Assembly: GCA_965200175.1 (NCBI GenBank)
Contig: OZ241345.1
Coordinates: 2,108,001-2,172,000, forward strand
Direction of reading: 5' to 3'
DNA from: Azophilus sp026709365
GTDB lineage: Bacteria; Pseudomonadota; Gammaproteobacteria; Pseudomonadales; Azotimanducaceae
Length of the DNA stretch: 64,000 nt
A model generated the notes under the pieces. The model had not been told where the DNA came from. It saw only the letters and a list, made by a program, of their open reading frames with translations, and did not search any database. The translations under genes were made by a program, and so were the position numbers. Each line of letters starts with the position of its first letter. Position 1 is the first letter of the stretch. Positions 24,934-33,071 of this stretch are shown here, piece after piece.

Positions 24934-26025
24934 CTAGGGCCGTCCTTCGACGATGGCGGCAACGGCCTGGGCGATGGCGAGGCTCGCCGTCAGCCCTGGC
25001 GATTCGATGCCGAGCAGGTTGACCAGCCCGGGCACGCCGTGCTCCGCCGGGCCATCGATTCGGAAGTCCGCCGCCGGAGCGTCGGGCGCGTTGATCTTCG
25101 GGCGAATGCCCGTGTAACCGGGGTGCAGCCTCGATGCGTCCAAGCCCGGATAGTAGCGGCGAATGGCTTGGATGAAGGCGTCCCGCGCGCTGTCGTCAAA
25201 CCGGTAGTCGATGCGGTCAATCCAGCAGACGTCGGGGCCGAAGCGGGCTTGGCCGCCAAGGTCCAGAGTGACGTGGACGCCCAATCCGCCCGGCTCCGCC
25301 ACCGGATACACGAGCCGTCGGAACGGCGACGAGCCGCTGTAGGCGTAGTAGCGGCCCCGGGCGTAGCCAGCCGCAGGCGCATTCGGCGCCAGCATCCGCG
25401 CAACATTGGGCGCCTCAAGGCCGGCGCTGTTGATCACCCAGCGGGCATCCAGCTCGCCGCCTGCGGCGGCCACCCGCAGTCGGTCGCCATAGCGCTCAAT
25501 GCGAGTGACCTCCGCCTTCAACGCTAGCGCCCCGCCCAAGCGCTCCAGATCGCCCAACAGGCTCAGCATGAAGCCGTGGGAGTCGATGATCCCGGTGGTC
25601 GGCGAATGCACACCGGCCAGCGCGGCGACTTCCGGCTCCAGCGCGCGCAGGCCATCCCGGTCCAGCCATTCGAGCGCTCCCGCGCCATTGGCCAAGGCCG
25701 ATGCGCAATAGCCCCTGAGCGTCTCAAGCTGCGCCTCGCCGGTGGCGACGATGATCTTGCCGCAGCGGCGATGGGCCACCTGATGGGCGGCGCAGTAGTC
25801 GTACAGCAGCGCCTTGCCGGCCACGCACAGGCGCGCCTTGAGCGACCCCCGGGGGTAGTAGATGCCGGCGTGAATGACCTCGGAGTTGCGGGAACTGCTC
25901 TCGCCGCCGATCACCTCGGCGCGCTCCGCCACCACCACTTCCCGGCCTCTGCCCGCCAGCTCGCAGGCCACCGCCAGCCCGACGACGCCGGCGCCCACCA
26001 CCAGGCAGTCGAGGCGGTCAGCCAC
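24934..26025 (-). CDS. lhgO: L-2-hydroxyglutarate dehydrogenase-like FAD oxidoreductase
   Basis: The 363-residue DAO-family flavoprotein has the N-terminal dinucleotide-binding motif VVGAGVVGLAVA (9-20) and the family stretch SSRNSEVIHAGIYYP. The C-terminal part has HPGYTGIRPKI and GIESPGLTASLAIA. This pattern fits L-2-hydroxyglutarate oxidase/dehydrogenase, which returns the by-product L-2-hydroxyglutarate to 2-oxoglutarate; glycerol-3-phosphate oxidase is less likely. It is the last gene of the tusA / gamma-glutamylcyclotransferase-like / lhgO series, overlapping the middle gene by 8 bases. Confidence 0.85.
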   Translation of the reverse strand: MADRLDCLVVGAGVVGLAVACELAGRGREVVVAERAEVIGGESSSRNSEVIHAGIYYPRGSLKARLCVAGKALLYDYCAAHQVAHRRCGKIIVATGEAQLETLRGYCASALANGAGALEWLDRDGLRALEPEVAALAGVHSPTTGIIDSHGFMLSLLGDLERLGGALALKAEVTRIERYGDRLRVAAAGGELDARWVINSAGLEAPNVARMLAPNAPAAGYARGRYYAYSGSSPFRRLVYPVAEPGGLGVHVTLDLGGQARFGPDVCWIDRIDYRFDDSARDAFIQAIRRYYPGLDASRLHPGYTGIRPKINAPDAPAADFRIDGPAEHGVPGLVNLLGIESPGLTASLAIAQAVAAIVEGRP

Positions 26026-26605
26026 CGCGCGCGCCGGCGCACTCGGCGACCGGCGTGCGCGCCAACCGCTCGAAGTAGTCCGCGGAAAGATAATCCCGGC
26101 CGGCGAGCAGGTGGGCCAGGTACTCGGCAGGCGGGCTTAGGCCGTCGCGGCGCACAGCGCGATTGGCGAAGTAGGTCCAGGCCCAAATTAAGTCCTCCCC
26201 CGCCTGCACCTGCACCGCATCGCGCCCGTAGTTCCAGGGCGCCCGCTCGAACGGATCCATCTTCAGAATTTCGTCGGCGCGCGCCAATTTGTAGAGTACG
26301 CCCTCCACCCGCTCGCCGGGGGCGTAGGCGATGTTGGCGTGGGCGGCATTCGGATGCAGGCGCGACCTACCGGTCGCGGATGGAGTTTCGCTTGCGCGAA
26401 ACTCCGCGCTCTTCGCGTGGACGGGATTTTGATGACTTTCTGAGCCCGCAAAACGCGAGACCTTGTCGAACACCAGCCGCCGATCCTTGAGCCAAGCCCC
26501 GCAGACCGCCGTGACCCGAAGCCCGCGCTCGCGCACCCGCGCCGGGTTCATGTTGCTGCCGTAGGCAAAGTAATGGTCAACCGCGACAACGGACAACGCG
26601 CTCAA
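26018..26605 (-). CDS. Gamma-glutamylcyclotransferase-like protein carrying an in-frame palindromic repeat
   Basis: The 195-residue protein has the YGSNM motif of the GGCT/AIG2 fold (residues 15-19, in FAYGSNMNP) and the segment MDPFERAPWNYGR, where Glu is at the catalytic position of gamma-glutamylcyclotransferases. Residues about 51-82 are encoded by palindromic repeat B3, read in frame on the minus strand, splitting VFDKVSR from PNAAHANIAY, which would normally be adjacent. The start is taken as TTG at 26605, sharing bases with the tusA stop (TTGA), as in apbE-lolC. The exact substrate is unknown. Whether the protein still folds with the 32-residue insertion is unknown. Confidence 0.75.
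   Translation of the reverse strand: MSALSVVAVDHYFAYGSNMNPARVRERGLRVTAVCGAWLKDRRLVFDKVSRFAGSESHQNPVHAKSAEFRASETPSATGRSRLHPNAAHANIAYAPGERVEGVLYKLARADEILKMDPFERAPWNYGRDAVQVQAGEDLIWAWTYFANRAVRRDGLSPPAEYLAHLLAGRDYLSADYFERLARTPVAECAGARGG
26360..26455 (+). repeat. Palindromic repeat family B (copy B3) inside a coding sequence
   Basis: It contains hairpin CGCGACC/GGTCGCG (26361-26378), the family hairpin GGAGTTTCGC/GCGAAACTCC (26382-26405), and a tail ending CTTTCTGAGCCCGCAAAAC. Orientation is as B1. The minus-strand frame has no stop, so the host gene stays open. The insert translates to an Arg/Ser/Ala-rich segment containing EFRASETPSATGRSR. Confidence 0.85.
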
Positions 26606-26847
26606 CCGCCCTTCCTGATCCAAAACTCGAATCGGCCGTCCGCAACGCGCCGCTCAATGAGCGCATGGCCCATGAAGCGGCAGAAGTTGGTGAAGTCCCG
26701 CTCCGTGGACGGGTCGGTGGCGAGGATGCGCACTACCTCCCCGGCCGCCATGTCACGCACCCGGTTGCGCACGATCATCAACGGCTCCGGGCAGAGCAGC
26801 CCCGCCGCATCAACGCAGCAATCGAACTCCGGCACCTCGCTGGCCAA
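26602..26847 (-). CDS. tusA: TusA-family sulfurtransferase
   Basis: The 81-residue protein has the CPxP motif (C19-P-E-P22, in GLLCPEPLMIVRNRVR) and the ATDPSTERDFTNFCRFMGH stretch of the family. TusA relays sulfur from IscS to the TusBCD complex for tRNA 2-thiouridine synthesis and to other acceptors. First gene of the three-gene minus-strand series, with a TTGA overlap to the next. A sulfurtransferase gene of the rhodanese type is elsewhere in the window (47720). Confidence 0.92.
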   Translation of the reverse strand: MASEVPEFDCCVDAAGLLCPEPLMIVRNRVRDMAAGEVVRILATDPSTERDFTNFCRFMGHALIERRVADGRFEFWIRKGG

Positions 26848-27176
26848 TGCCCATCAACCCGTATCCGAAACCGGAGGCGATACTACCAAATCCGCGCTGG
26901 GAGGGCCGAGGGTCCGGGCTTCGTCGGCAAGCCTTGTTGGCCGGAAATCCCCGGTCCGTTTCGAGGGCGGGACGCCCTCGCGCCGCAGGACGACGCCGGA
27001 ACCCGGCCTGGTGCCTAAAACCCAATTATCTGCGGGACAGGACACTGGCACCGGAGGTGACGGTCTGGGACATCCTGCGCCGGGAAACTGAGGAAGCCGC
27101 GCGAAACATCCAAAAATCGGCCTCGCGCCCCAATTGCATTACAATGTCATGCAAACCCAAATGGCGACGGATCATC
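26848..27176. other. Intergenic region between tusA and relB
   Basis: These 329 bases hold a half copy of repeat family C (CGAGGGCGGGACGCCCTCG, 26962-26980, itself a palindrome) and the relB operator/promoter at the right end. No convincing gene is seen in the rest. Confidence 0.6.
27134..27154 (+). promoter_or_regulatory. Putative relB-yafQ promoter with operator palindrome
   Basis: The inverted repeat TTGCAT (27134-27139) and ATGCAA (27149-27154) brackets a -10-like TACAAT (27140-27145). The antitoxin ATG is at 27177. RelB-type antitoxins repress their own operon by binding such palindromes over the -10 region, which fits this position. There is no good -35 hexamer. Confidence 0.5.
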
Positions 27177-27437
27177 ATGGCTAACCATTTAGTTCAAGCG
27201 CGAGTCGATCAAGCCGTGAAGGAAGAGGCTGCGGCGGTGCTCGCAGCCATGGGCCTCACCGTATCTGACGCCGTTCGACTCCTGCTCACCCGCGTGGCTC
27301 GAGACCGGGCGCTGCCTTTCGCCCCTCTCGTTCCAAACGCCGATACTATTGAGGCGATGAAAGAGGCTCGAGCTGGCAAACTTGAAAAATTCGAAACCCC
27401 CGAAGCGCTGCTGAGCGACTTGCGTGCGGACGATTGA
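27177..27437 (+). CDS. RelB/DinJ-family antitoxin
   Basis: The 86-residue protein begins MANHLVQARVDQAVKEEAAA and continues with VLAAMGLTVSDAVRLLLTRV and ALPF, the ribbon-helix-helix N-terminus typical of DinJ/RelB antitoxins. The C-terminal half (about 55-86) should wrap around the toxin. The ATG at 27177 gives the normal family length. It overlaps the toxin gene by 14 bases. Confidence 0.92.
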   Translation: MANHLVQARVDQAVKEEAAAVLAAMGLTVSDAVRLLLTRVARDRALPFAPLVPNADTIEAMKEARAGKLEKFETPEALLSDLRADD

Positions 27438-27708
27438 GCGGACGAGCCGCTTCAAACGGGACTACAAGAGGGAATCCCGAGGACAACACCGAACCGTCCT
27501 AGACGATTGCCTTACCGATGTGGTTCATGCTCTCGCGAGCGACACCGCCATGGATCGTCGCTATCACGATCATGCGCTCAGCGGAAGCTGGGCGGATTTT
27601 CGCGATTGCCACTTGAGACCAGGCTTAATCCTCATCTATCAAAAGCCCGACCCCAATACCTTGCGCTTGGTCAGACTCGGCTCACATTCGGAACTGGGCT
27701 TCGGGTAA
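27424..27708 (+). CDS. YafQ-family mRNA interferase toxin, catalytic Asp67 replaced by Gly
   Basis: The 94-residue RelE-superfamily protein matches YafQ: FKRDYKRE near the N-terminus, then YHDHALSGSWADFRDCHLRP and LGSHSELG at the end. The histidines equivalent to His50, His63 and His87 of E. coli YafQ are present. The position of Asp67 is Gly (codon 67, GGC at 27622-27624, in RPGLILIY instead of EPDWILIY). In E. coli this Asp contributes to ribosome-dependent mRNA cleavage. The start is GTG at 27424. The toxin may be weakened or inactive, but this is inference. Confidence 0.9.
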   Translation: MRTIERTSRFKRDYKRESRGQHRTVLDDCLTDVVHALASDTAMDRRYHDHALSGSWADFRDCHLRPGLILIYQKPDPNTLRLVRLGSHSELGFG

Positions 27709-27797
27709 CGGGCATGAAACCCCAATGATCGCTGAATGGGAATAACCGTCCGCAATCCTTCGGCAAGTGCCGCGTGTGGTGCCGTTTGGCCCGGCCG

Positions 27798-30773
27798 TCA
27801 GCGACGCTCCGCCGGCGCCCCGCCGCGGTCCGCCGCCTCGATCAGGCCGTCCGGCGCGACCACGTAGGGCAGCACCTCGATGTCCAGCCCGCTGGACACC
27901 TCCAGCCGCCAGTCGCCCACGCCCGGCCCGGCGCTGCCGGCAAGGCCCTTGGCCGCGTTGCCCAGCTCCAGGTCCCAGGCGTCCAGGTTCGCAGCGCCGC
28001 CCGCGCCCAGCGCCAGCGCCAGCGGCGGGTAGGCGTTGCCCAGGGCGTCATGGGGCACGATGCGCACCGTGCCGCCCAGCGGCGAGTGGTTGACGATGCG
28101 CAGCAGGCCGTGGCGGCCCGACGAGCCTGCGGCGGACGGGAACCGCGGCACCTGCCGCGCCTCGGCGCCCGCCGCAGCCGCCGCGTCCAGGGCGCCCAGC
28201 GAGCCGTCCGCGCCCAGCGCATGGGCGCTGACCTGAAGGCTGAGACCGCTGGACACCTCAAGGCGCCAGTCGCCCGCGCCCGGCCCGGCGGCGCCGTCCA
28301 GGCCCTTGAACCGGTTGCCGCCCTCCAGGTCGCGCGACGTGAGCGATACGGACCCGCCCGCCTGCATGTCAAGCGTCAGGGGCCCGCGGCGCCAGCCGCC
28401 GTCGTCGATGGCCGTGATGCGCACCTGGCCCGCCTGGGGGCTGAGGTTCGCAAGCGTCACCACCCCCGGGGCAGGGCTGGACGCGCTTGGCAGCAGCGGC
28501 ACGCGCGCCTGGGTGCCCGAGGCCCGCGCCTCAAGGCACCTGAGCGCCGCCACCACCGGGTCCCAGCGGCTCCAGCCCCGGTCGGCGTAGGTCTGCGCCT
28601 CGGCGGCCGTCATCGGGTCATGGCCGTTGTCGTCGCCGAAGGCGGCCAGCACCTGCAGCCAGCGGTCCACGTGGGCCTGGCCCTCGTGGGCCTCCCGGGC
28701 GTAGCCGGACACGTCGGAGCGCAGGCCGTCGGAGACGCAGGCCGGCGGCTCCGAATCCGGCTCAGGCTCCTGGGCCGGCTCAGGCTGCGCCTGCGCCGCG
28801 GCCTCTAGCTCCGCCAGCGCCGTGGCGACCGGCTCCCACCGGCTCCAGCCCTTGTCCGCATGGGTCTGCGCCTCGGCGGCGGTCATCGGCGTTTGGCCGT
28901 TGTCGTCGCCGAAGGCGGCGAGCACGCGCAGCCAGCGGTCCACGTGCGCCTGGCCGTTCTCGGTCTCGGCGGCGTAGCCGCGCACCTGGGCGATCAGGCC
29001 GGCGTGGGGGTTCGGGTCGCCGCCCCCCTCCGACCGCTGGCCGCCTCCAACCAGACCGGGGTCGGGCTGCGGGTCGGGAGGGGAATTGCTGCCGGACATT
29101 GCGTCGGGACAACTCAGATTGCGGTTCCTGATGAACTCGACATGGACGGTCGGGCCCCACGCCTCATCCTCGGCAACGACCGGTCTTTTAGCGCTGCCGC
29201 GGGTAATCCCTCCGCCGGTCCATCCCAGCATGTTGTACTTCTGATTGGCGTCCCGGCTGGCGAGCAGCTGGAACTCGAAGCTGTCGTTCGTGTCGGACTC
29301 GACCGTGAAGTTGACCTCGACCACCCCTTCCCCGTCGTGCGGGGCGACCGGCACCGGCAGCCCGTACTCCCCGTCCAAGCGCAGTTTGGCGCCGCCGGCG
29401 ATCATGCGGGGCGCGGCCGACCTGAACCTGTCGTTCCCCGGCCCGTGCGAGACCCACCTCTCGCCGGTCGTCGCCACCACCCAGACCTTCGGATCGGCGA
29501 CTGCGGGTGGGCCGGGGAACCGCCAGTTCAAGGTCCTGATCCGAAACGAACCCGTGTTGGTCCCGCAACTCGTCTCCCGGATCTCCAGGATGGTTCTGCC
29601 ATGCACATCCTTCTCACCCGACTCGTTTTCGATGAACGCGGCGGGATTACCCGCGAGAGTCAGGTCGCTTCCCACGGATGAGTCGGCGCCTGCGTTTCGC
29701 TTGGCGGTGCAGTATCCCCGGGGGGTGCCGTATGTCCAGGGAATGCATGGCCCGTCGTGAAGCGGCGCCGGGTTGTTCACGGGGGTGGGGGCGAAGTCGA
29801 TGGGGCTTCCTTTGATGGAGAACTGCAGCCTGGCTCTTCGTCCTTCCCAAGTACCGTTAGGCATGTTTCTTCTCAGGTTTCTTAGGGAGTCGCCAGGTGC
29901 AGAGCTGGGCACGTTCCAGTCGGCGGCGCCACCCAGCTTGCCAGCTGAGTTGATGCGTGGGGATCGGATGGCGGTTGTGCCCGCGGTGCCGTCGTTGAAC
30001 ACCAGGTAATAGGTCGTGTTCGGGCTGAGCGCGGTGCCCGGTGGCGCTGTGAAGGTATTGAGATTAGCTACGATATCGGATGGATTGATGAGCGTTGCCA
30101 CCCGATCCCCCGGCCGATTGCCGCTGGTGCGCTCGCGGATGGTGACGACCGGTGCCGGGTTCGAGGATGCGGCGTTCTTAGTATCCTCAAGGAAGAGTAC
30201 GACCTCCGAGATTGTGTAGCCGTAGGGGTTGGCCCCGGTGGTGAACGGGGACGCAGTCTCATATCCCACGTTGGTGGCTCGCCCTTGGAGTTCCCCAATC
30301 GTGTCGATCAGAACCGTCGCGGCGCGGGGGGTCGCCCTGGCCGTGTTGGATGCGGGGCTCGCCGATGATCCGGCGAAGGCCCGTATCTGAAGCCCGTACT
30401 CCGTGCCGTTGGCCGAGGCGGTCCACGTGAAGCTGGTGGTGCTGGCATCGCTGTTGGGAATGTCGGCCCAGCCGAACCATCGTCCGTCCCAGACCCGGTA
30501 CTGGTATCTGGTGATGGCGCTGTTGGCGGGATCGTTCCAGGTCAGGATGACCTGCCGGTCGCCCGGCGTCGCGACCAGGCCGGCGGGGGCGACCGGCGCC
30601 TGCGCCAGCGCGGCGGGGGCGGGCAGCGAGCAGAAGGAGGCGAGCAGCAGGGCCGGGAGGAGCCCCTGCGTCAGGCAACGCCAAACGGGCGGCTTGGTTG
30701 GCGCACTACTTTTTTCGGGGGGGGGGGGGGGGGGGGGGATAATGTTATTGACGGAGTTACGGTTGTGGTTCAT
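27798..30773 (-). CDS. Large secreted fibronectin type III protein with poly-proline/poly-C leader
   Basis: The protein has 991 residues. The N-terminus reads MNHNRNSVNNII, seven prolines from a 22-base poly-C tract, then a signal peptide (about 30-57: CLTQGLLPALLLASFCSLPA and ALA/Q cleavage). Domains that follow: fibronectin type III (about 61-150); a beta-rich domain resembling 'choice-of-anchor R' (about 151-330, with YGYTISEVVLFL and FTAPPGTALSPNTTYYLVF); a unique domain (about 335-600); two copies of a 65-residue repeat with HVDRWL, LAAFGDDNG and PMTAAEAQ; and two C-terminal beta-rich repeats of about 105 residues sharing GAGDWRLEVSSGL/GVGDWRLEVSSGL. It probably acts on the cell surface or outside the cell. 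No sorting anchor is recognised. Function unknown; adhesion is a guess. Confidence 0.8.
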   Translation of the reverse strand: MNHNRNSVNNIIPPPPPPPEKSSAPTKPPVWRCLTQGLLPALLLASFCSLPAPAALAQAPVAPAGLVATPGDRQVILTWNDPANSAITRYQYRVWDGRWFGWADIPNSDASTTSFTWTASANGTEYGLQIRAFAGSSASPASNTARATPRAATVLIDTIGELQGRATNVGYETASPFTTGANPYGYTISEVVLFLEDTKNAASSNPAPVVTIRERTSGNRPGDRVATLINPSDIVANLNTFTAPPGTALSPNTTYYLVFNDGTAGTTAIRSPRINSAGKLGGAADWNVPSSAPGDSLRNLRRNMPNGTWEGRRARLQFSIKGSPIDFAPTPVNNPAPLHDGPCIPWTYGTPRGYCTAKRNAGADSSVGSDLTLAGNPAAFIENESGEKDVHGRTILEIRETSCGTNTGSFRIRTLNWRFPGPPAVADPKVWVVATTGERWVSHGPGNDRFRSAAPRMIAGGAKLRLDGEYGLPVPVAPHDGEGVVEVNFTVESDTNDSFEFQLLASRDANQKYNMLGWTGGGITRGSAKRPVVAEDEAWGPTVHVEFIRNRNLSCPDAMSGSNSPPDPQPDPGLVGGGQRSEGGGDPNPHAGLIAQVRGYAAETENGQAHVDRWLRVLAAFGDDNGQTPMTAAEAQTHADKGWSRWEPVATALAELEAAAQAQPEPAQEPEPDSEPPACVSDGLRSDVSGYAREAHEGQAHVDRWLQVLAAFGDDNGHDPMTAAEAQTYADRGWSRWDPVVAALRCLEARASGTQARVPLLPSASSPAPGVVTLANLSPQAGQVRITAIDDGGWRRGPLTLDMQAGGSVSLTSRDLEGGNRFKGLDGAAGPGAGDWRLEVSSGLSLQVSAHALGADGSLGALDAAAAAGAEARQVPRFPSAAGSSGRHGLLRIVNHSPLGGTVRIVPHDALGNAYPPLALALGAGGAANLDAWDLELGNAAKGLAGSAGPGVGDWRLEVSSGLDIEVLPYVVAPDGLIEAADRGGAPAERR
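30717..30738 (-). repeat. 22-base G homopolymer (poly-C on the coding strand), possible phase-variation tract
   Basis: Twenty-two consecutive G on the plus strand encode the last base of Ile12 and Pro13-Pro19 of the Fn3 protein. No other G or C run in the window is longer than about seven. Gain or loss of one or two bases would shift the frame before the signal peptide and end translation early. Confidence 0.9.
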
Positions 30774-31124
30774 GGGCGCAGTCCCTATTACGCAGCGTAG
30801 CTGCCGCTTTTGTCCAAGGGAGGATAAAGCACTGCCGGAACGAACGCAAAATTCTGCGCGCCTGCATGGTTGACGGTCCCTGCCCGAAGCGCCAATCAGT
30901 GCCCGGCTTTCCGCAAACCGACATGGCGGGCCGAGGTGTCGATGAGCGTCACGACGCACGGCAGGTGCGCGTGGAATCCAGATCGCCCTCCCAGCCGGAT
31001 CCGCGCATTGCGCGGGCTATTGACCCTCGTGGAGATAGCCCATGGTTCGCTCCATCATCCAAAGTCCCTCTCCATGCAGCGGCGGATGGCCTCCTGTTCG
31101 TGGCGATGGCCGGCCACCCCAAGG
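30774..31124. other. Intergenic region between the Fn3 gene and the MFS gene
   Basis: About 350 bases upstream of the Fn3 gene and downstream of the MFS gene (both on the minus strand). No gene, repeat or terminator is convincing. A short open stretch on the minus strand around 31030-31110 is not recognisable. Confidence 0.5.
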
Positions 31125-32576
31125 TCAGGCCGACCCCGCACGTCGCACCGCCAACTCCTCAAGAATCTCCGCATGCCGGGCGCGGGTCAGCCGCAGGTGG
31201 CTGTAGCACCAAACGGAGAACAGGCCGAACGCTCCGATAACGGGACCATAGACCAGGCCGAGATTGATGATGGTCTCCGGCGCGATGTCCGCCGCCGACT
31301 GAATGTGGGCGCCGCGCGGCCAGGCGATGACGTCCAAGGCAATGCCCGCAACCACGCCGCCGAGGCCGGAGGTGGCCTTGGCGGAAAACGCGACGGCGGC
31401 AAAGAAAGTGCCCTCCCGCCGCTGGCCGGTTTCGAGCTCGTGTTCATCGACGATGTCAGCGACGATGGAACTGAAGGCGACCAGGGCATGGGCGGTGCAG
31501 GCGCCCTGCACGAGACGCAGGACGGTGAGCAGCACGGCCAGCGTCGGGTCTCCGTTTTCGGGGAACCAATCCATCAGCCGGGCGACGATCGGCGTGGATT
31601 GAAACAGGGGAAATGACGTGGCGCCGAATATCAAGCCCGCTTTCTTGCCGAATCGGCTGAAGAAGGCGGGCGCCACCAGGGTTCCCAGCATGACGCCCAC
31701 CACGTAGGCGGCAATGACCACCAGCATGGTGCCGCGCTCGAACTCCCAGAAGTAGGTGAACACGTACAGGTCGAGGCCGGCGATGACGCCCACGGCGGCA
31801 AACACGACGAGCACGCCCAGGAACAGCCAGCGGAATGAACGGTTCTCCCCGGCGGCGCGGATGTCCCTTGCGACGCGCCGCAAGGCCTGGCTCAGGCTCG
31901 GCCGCGGCTCATCGGGTGGTTTGGGCAGAGACGGGATGACCGACCGGGTTCCCCAGGCGCTCCAAAAGATGGTGATGCCCATCAGTATGGACAAGAGCAT
32001 CGCAAAGGGCGCGTAGGCCGCGGCGTTCAACTGCCCGTTGGCGAATTCCGGGGTGGGGACGAAGAAGACCAGAAAGGCCACGACGAAGGTGAACAGGCTG
32101 CCCAGGTAGCTGAAGAACATGCGATAGCCGACCAGCTTCGAGCGTTCGTGGAAGTCCTCGGTCATCTCGGCGCCGAGCGCGATGTGCGGCACGTGGTAGA
32201 GCGACATGGCCAGCCGCGTGGCGTTGGAGAACGCGACCATCCACACGAACAGGCCCAACTCGCTGCTGACCAGCGGGTTGAACAGCAGGAAGAACGCCGC
32301 CATGAGCGGCAGGATGGAGGCGTACATGAACGGATGGCGACGCCCCTGCGGCGACTTCCAGTGGTCGGACACGGAGCCCGCGACCGGATCGGTGAAGGCA
32401 TCGACCACCAGCGCGATGCCGACCGCAAGCCCGGCCAGGGAACCGGAAACCCCCAGCACCTGGTTGTAGAAAAACAGCAGGAAGGTCGTCAGCGCGACAT
32501 TCTTCAACCCTTCAGCGAACTGCCCCGCGCCGAATGCAAGCTTTACGTCGAAGCGGAGTTTTTCGGATGCGGCCAT
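31125..32576 (-). CDS. MFS transporter of the GPH (MelB-like) family
   Basis: The 483-residue protein has about twelve membrane helices. The family markers are at the start: KLAFGAGQFAEGLKNVALTTFLLFFYNQVLGVS, then VDAFTDPVAGSVSDHWKSPQGRRHPFMYAS, and the YHVPHIALGAEMTEDFHERSKLVGYR stretch. GPH transporters move sugars or other small solutes with Na+ or H+; the Asp residues in the second helix needed for cation coupling are present (DAFTDP). The substrate cannot be told. The ATG at 32576 follows GGAAGG. The nearest downstream gene on its strand is the Fn3 gene, 350 bases away. Confidence 0.88.
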   Translation of the reverse strand: MAASEKLRFDVKLAFGAGQFAEGLKNVALTTFLLFFYNQVLGVSGSLAGLAVGIALVVDAFTDPVAGSVSDHWKSPQGRRHPFMYASILPLMAAFFLLFNPLVSSELGLFVWMVAFSNATRLAMSLYHVPHIALGAEMTEDFHERSKLVGYRMFFSYLGSLFTFVVAFLVFFVPTPEFANGQLNAAAYAPFAMLLSILMGITIFWSAWGTRSVIPSLPKPPDEPRPSLSQALRRVARDIRAAGENRSFRWLFLGVLVVFAAVGVIAGLDLYVFTYFWEFERGTMLVVIAAYVVGVMLGTLVAPAFFSRFGKKAGLIFGATSFPLFQSTPIVARLMDWFPENGDPTLAVLLTVLRLVQGACTAHALVAFSSIVADIVDEHELETGQRREGTFFAAVAFSAKATSGLGGVVAGIALDVIAWPRGAHIQSAADIAPETIINLGLVYGPVIGAFGLFSVWCYSHLRLTRARHAEILEELAVRRAGSA

Positions 32577-32785
32577 CAAGTTCCTTCCAAGGTTGTTGGT
32601 TCGTGGCCCATGGGCGCAGAGCCGCAGGCCGCGCATGGCTTGATTCCCCGACGATAGATGATTTTCGCAGCAATGTCCGTTGTTGATTGCCGCCTTTCCC
32701 TCGCGACCCGCTCAATCGGCAGGCCGTCGGGCCGACGACGTGCTCCACCAACCTCGCAATCCCAGGAAAGGAACCATTGACAACA

Positions 32786-32854
32786 CGGAAACCCGCTCCG
32801 AAGCGAAACGCCCGCTTCAAGGGGGGATCCCGGAGCGGGGGCGTCCCGCCCTCG
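32786..32854. repeat. REP-like palindromic element, family C (copy 4, degenerate)
   Basis: The right arm, GGAGCGGGGGCGTCCCGCCC, ends in TCG at 32854. The left arm is only partly preserved (CGGAAACCCGCTCCG, 32786-32800), resembling the left arm of copy 2. Confidence 0.65.
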
Positions 32855-32914
32855 ACCGAATGACGACCATGACGTCGGTCAAACTGGGCCGCCACTTTCG
32901 GTTCGCGCGTGTGT

Positions 32915-33011
32915 GCGGGCTCAGAAACATATCGAATCTGGCCGAAGCGACTAGCGCGGAGTTTCGCGCCAGCGAAACTCCAACCGCCTCTCGCCCTCTG
33001 GGCGAGAGGCG
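32915..33011 (-). repeat. Palindromic repeat family B (copy B4)
   Basis: This is an inverted relative of B1 over about 97 bases. From left: TGCGGGCTCAGAAACATATC, the hairpin GGAGTTTCGC/GCGAAACTCC (32958-32981), and the outer hairpin CGCCTCTCGCCC/GGGCGAGAGGCG (32985-33011, 12-base stem). It ends about 60 bases before the small secreted protein gene. Confidence 0.85.
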
Positions 33012-33071
33012 CCTGTTGCACGTTCACGCAAGATCGTGAACAATCCCGGCACCTTAACCGCGAGAACCAAG

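Larger units (their letters stand above)
32577..33071. other. Repeat-rich intergenic region
   Basis: This divergent 495-base gap holds a degenerate family C element and copy B4 of family B (described separately). I see no further gene. The promoters of the MFS gene and the small secreted protein gene must lie here, but no strong hexamers stand out. Confidence 0.6.

Noticed and set aside
30717..30738. Poly-G run as mere assembly padding
   Set aside because: At 22 bases it keeps the reading frame exactly, and it lies at a classic position for phase variation. An error in its length is still possible.
31030..31110. Possible end of a small gene on the minus strand
   Set aside because: Several short open frames compete, and none has a start signal or recognisable motif.
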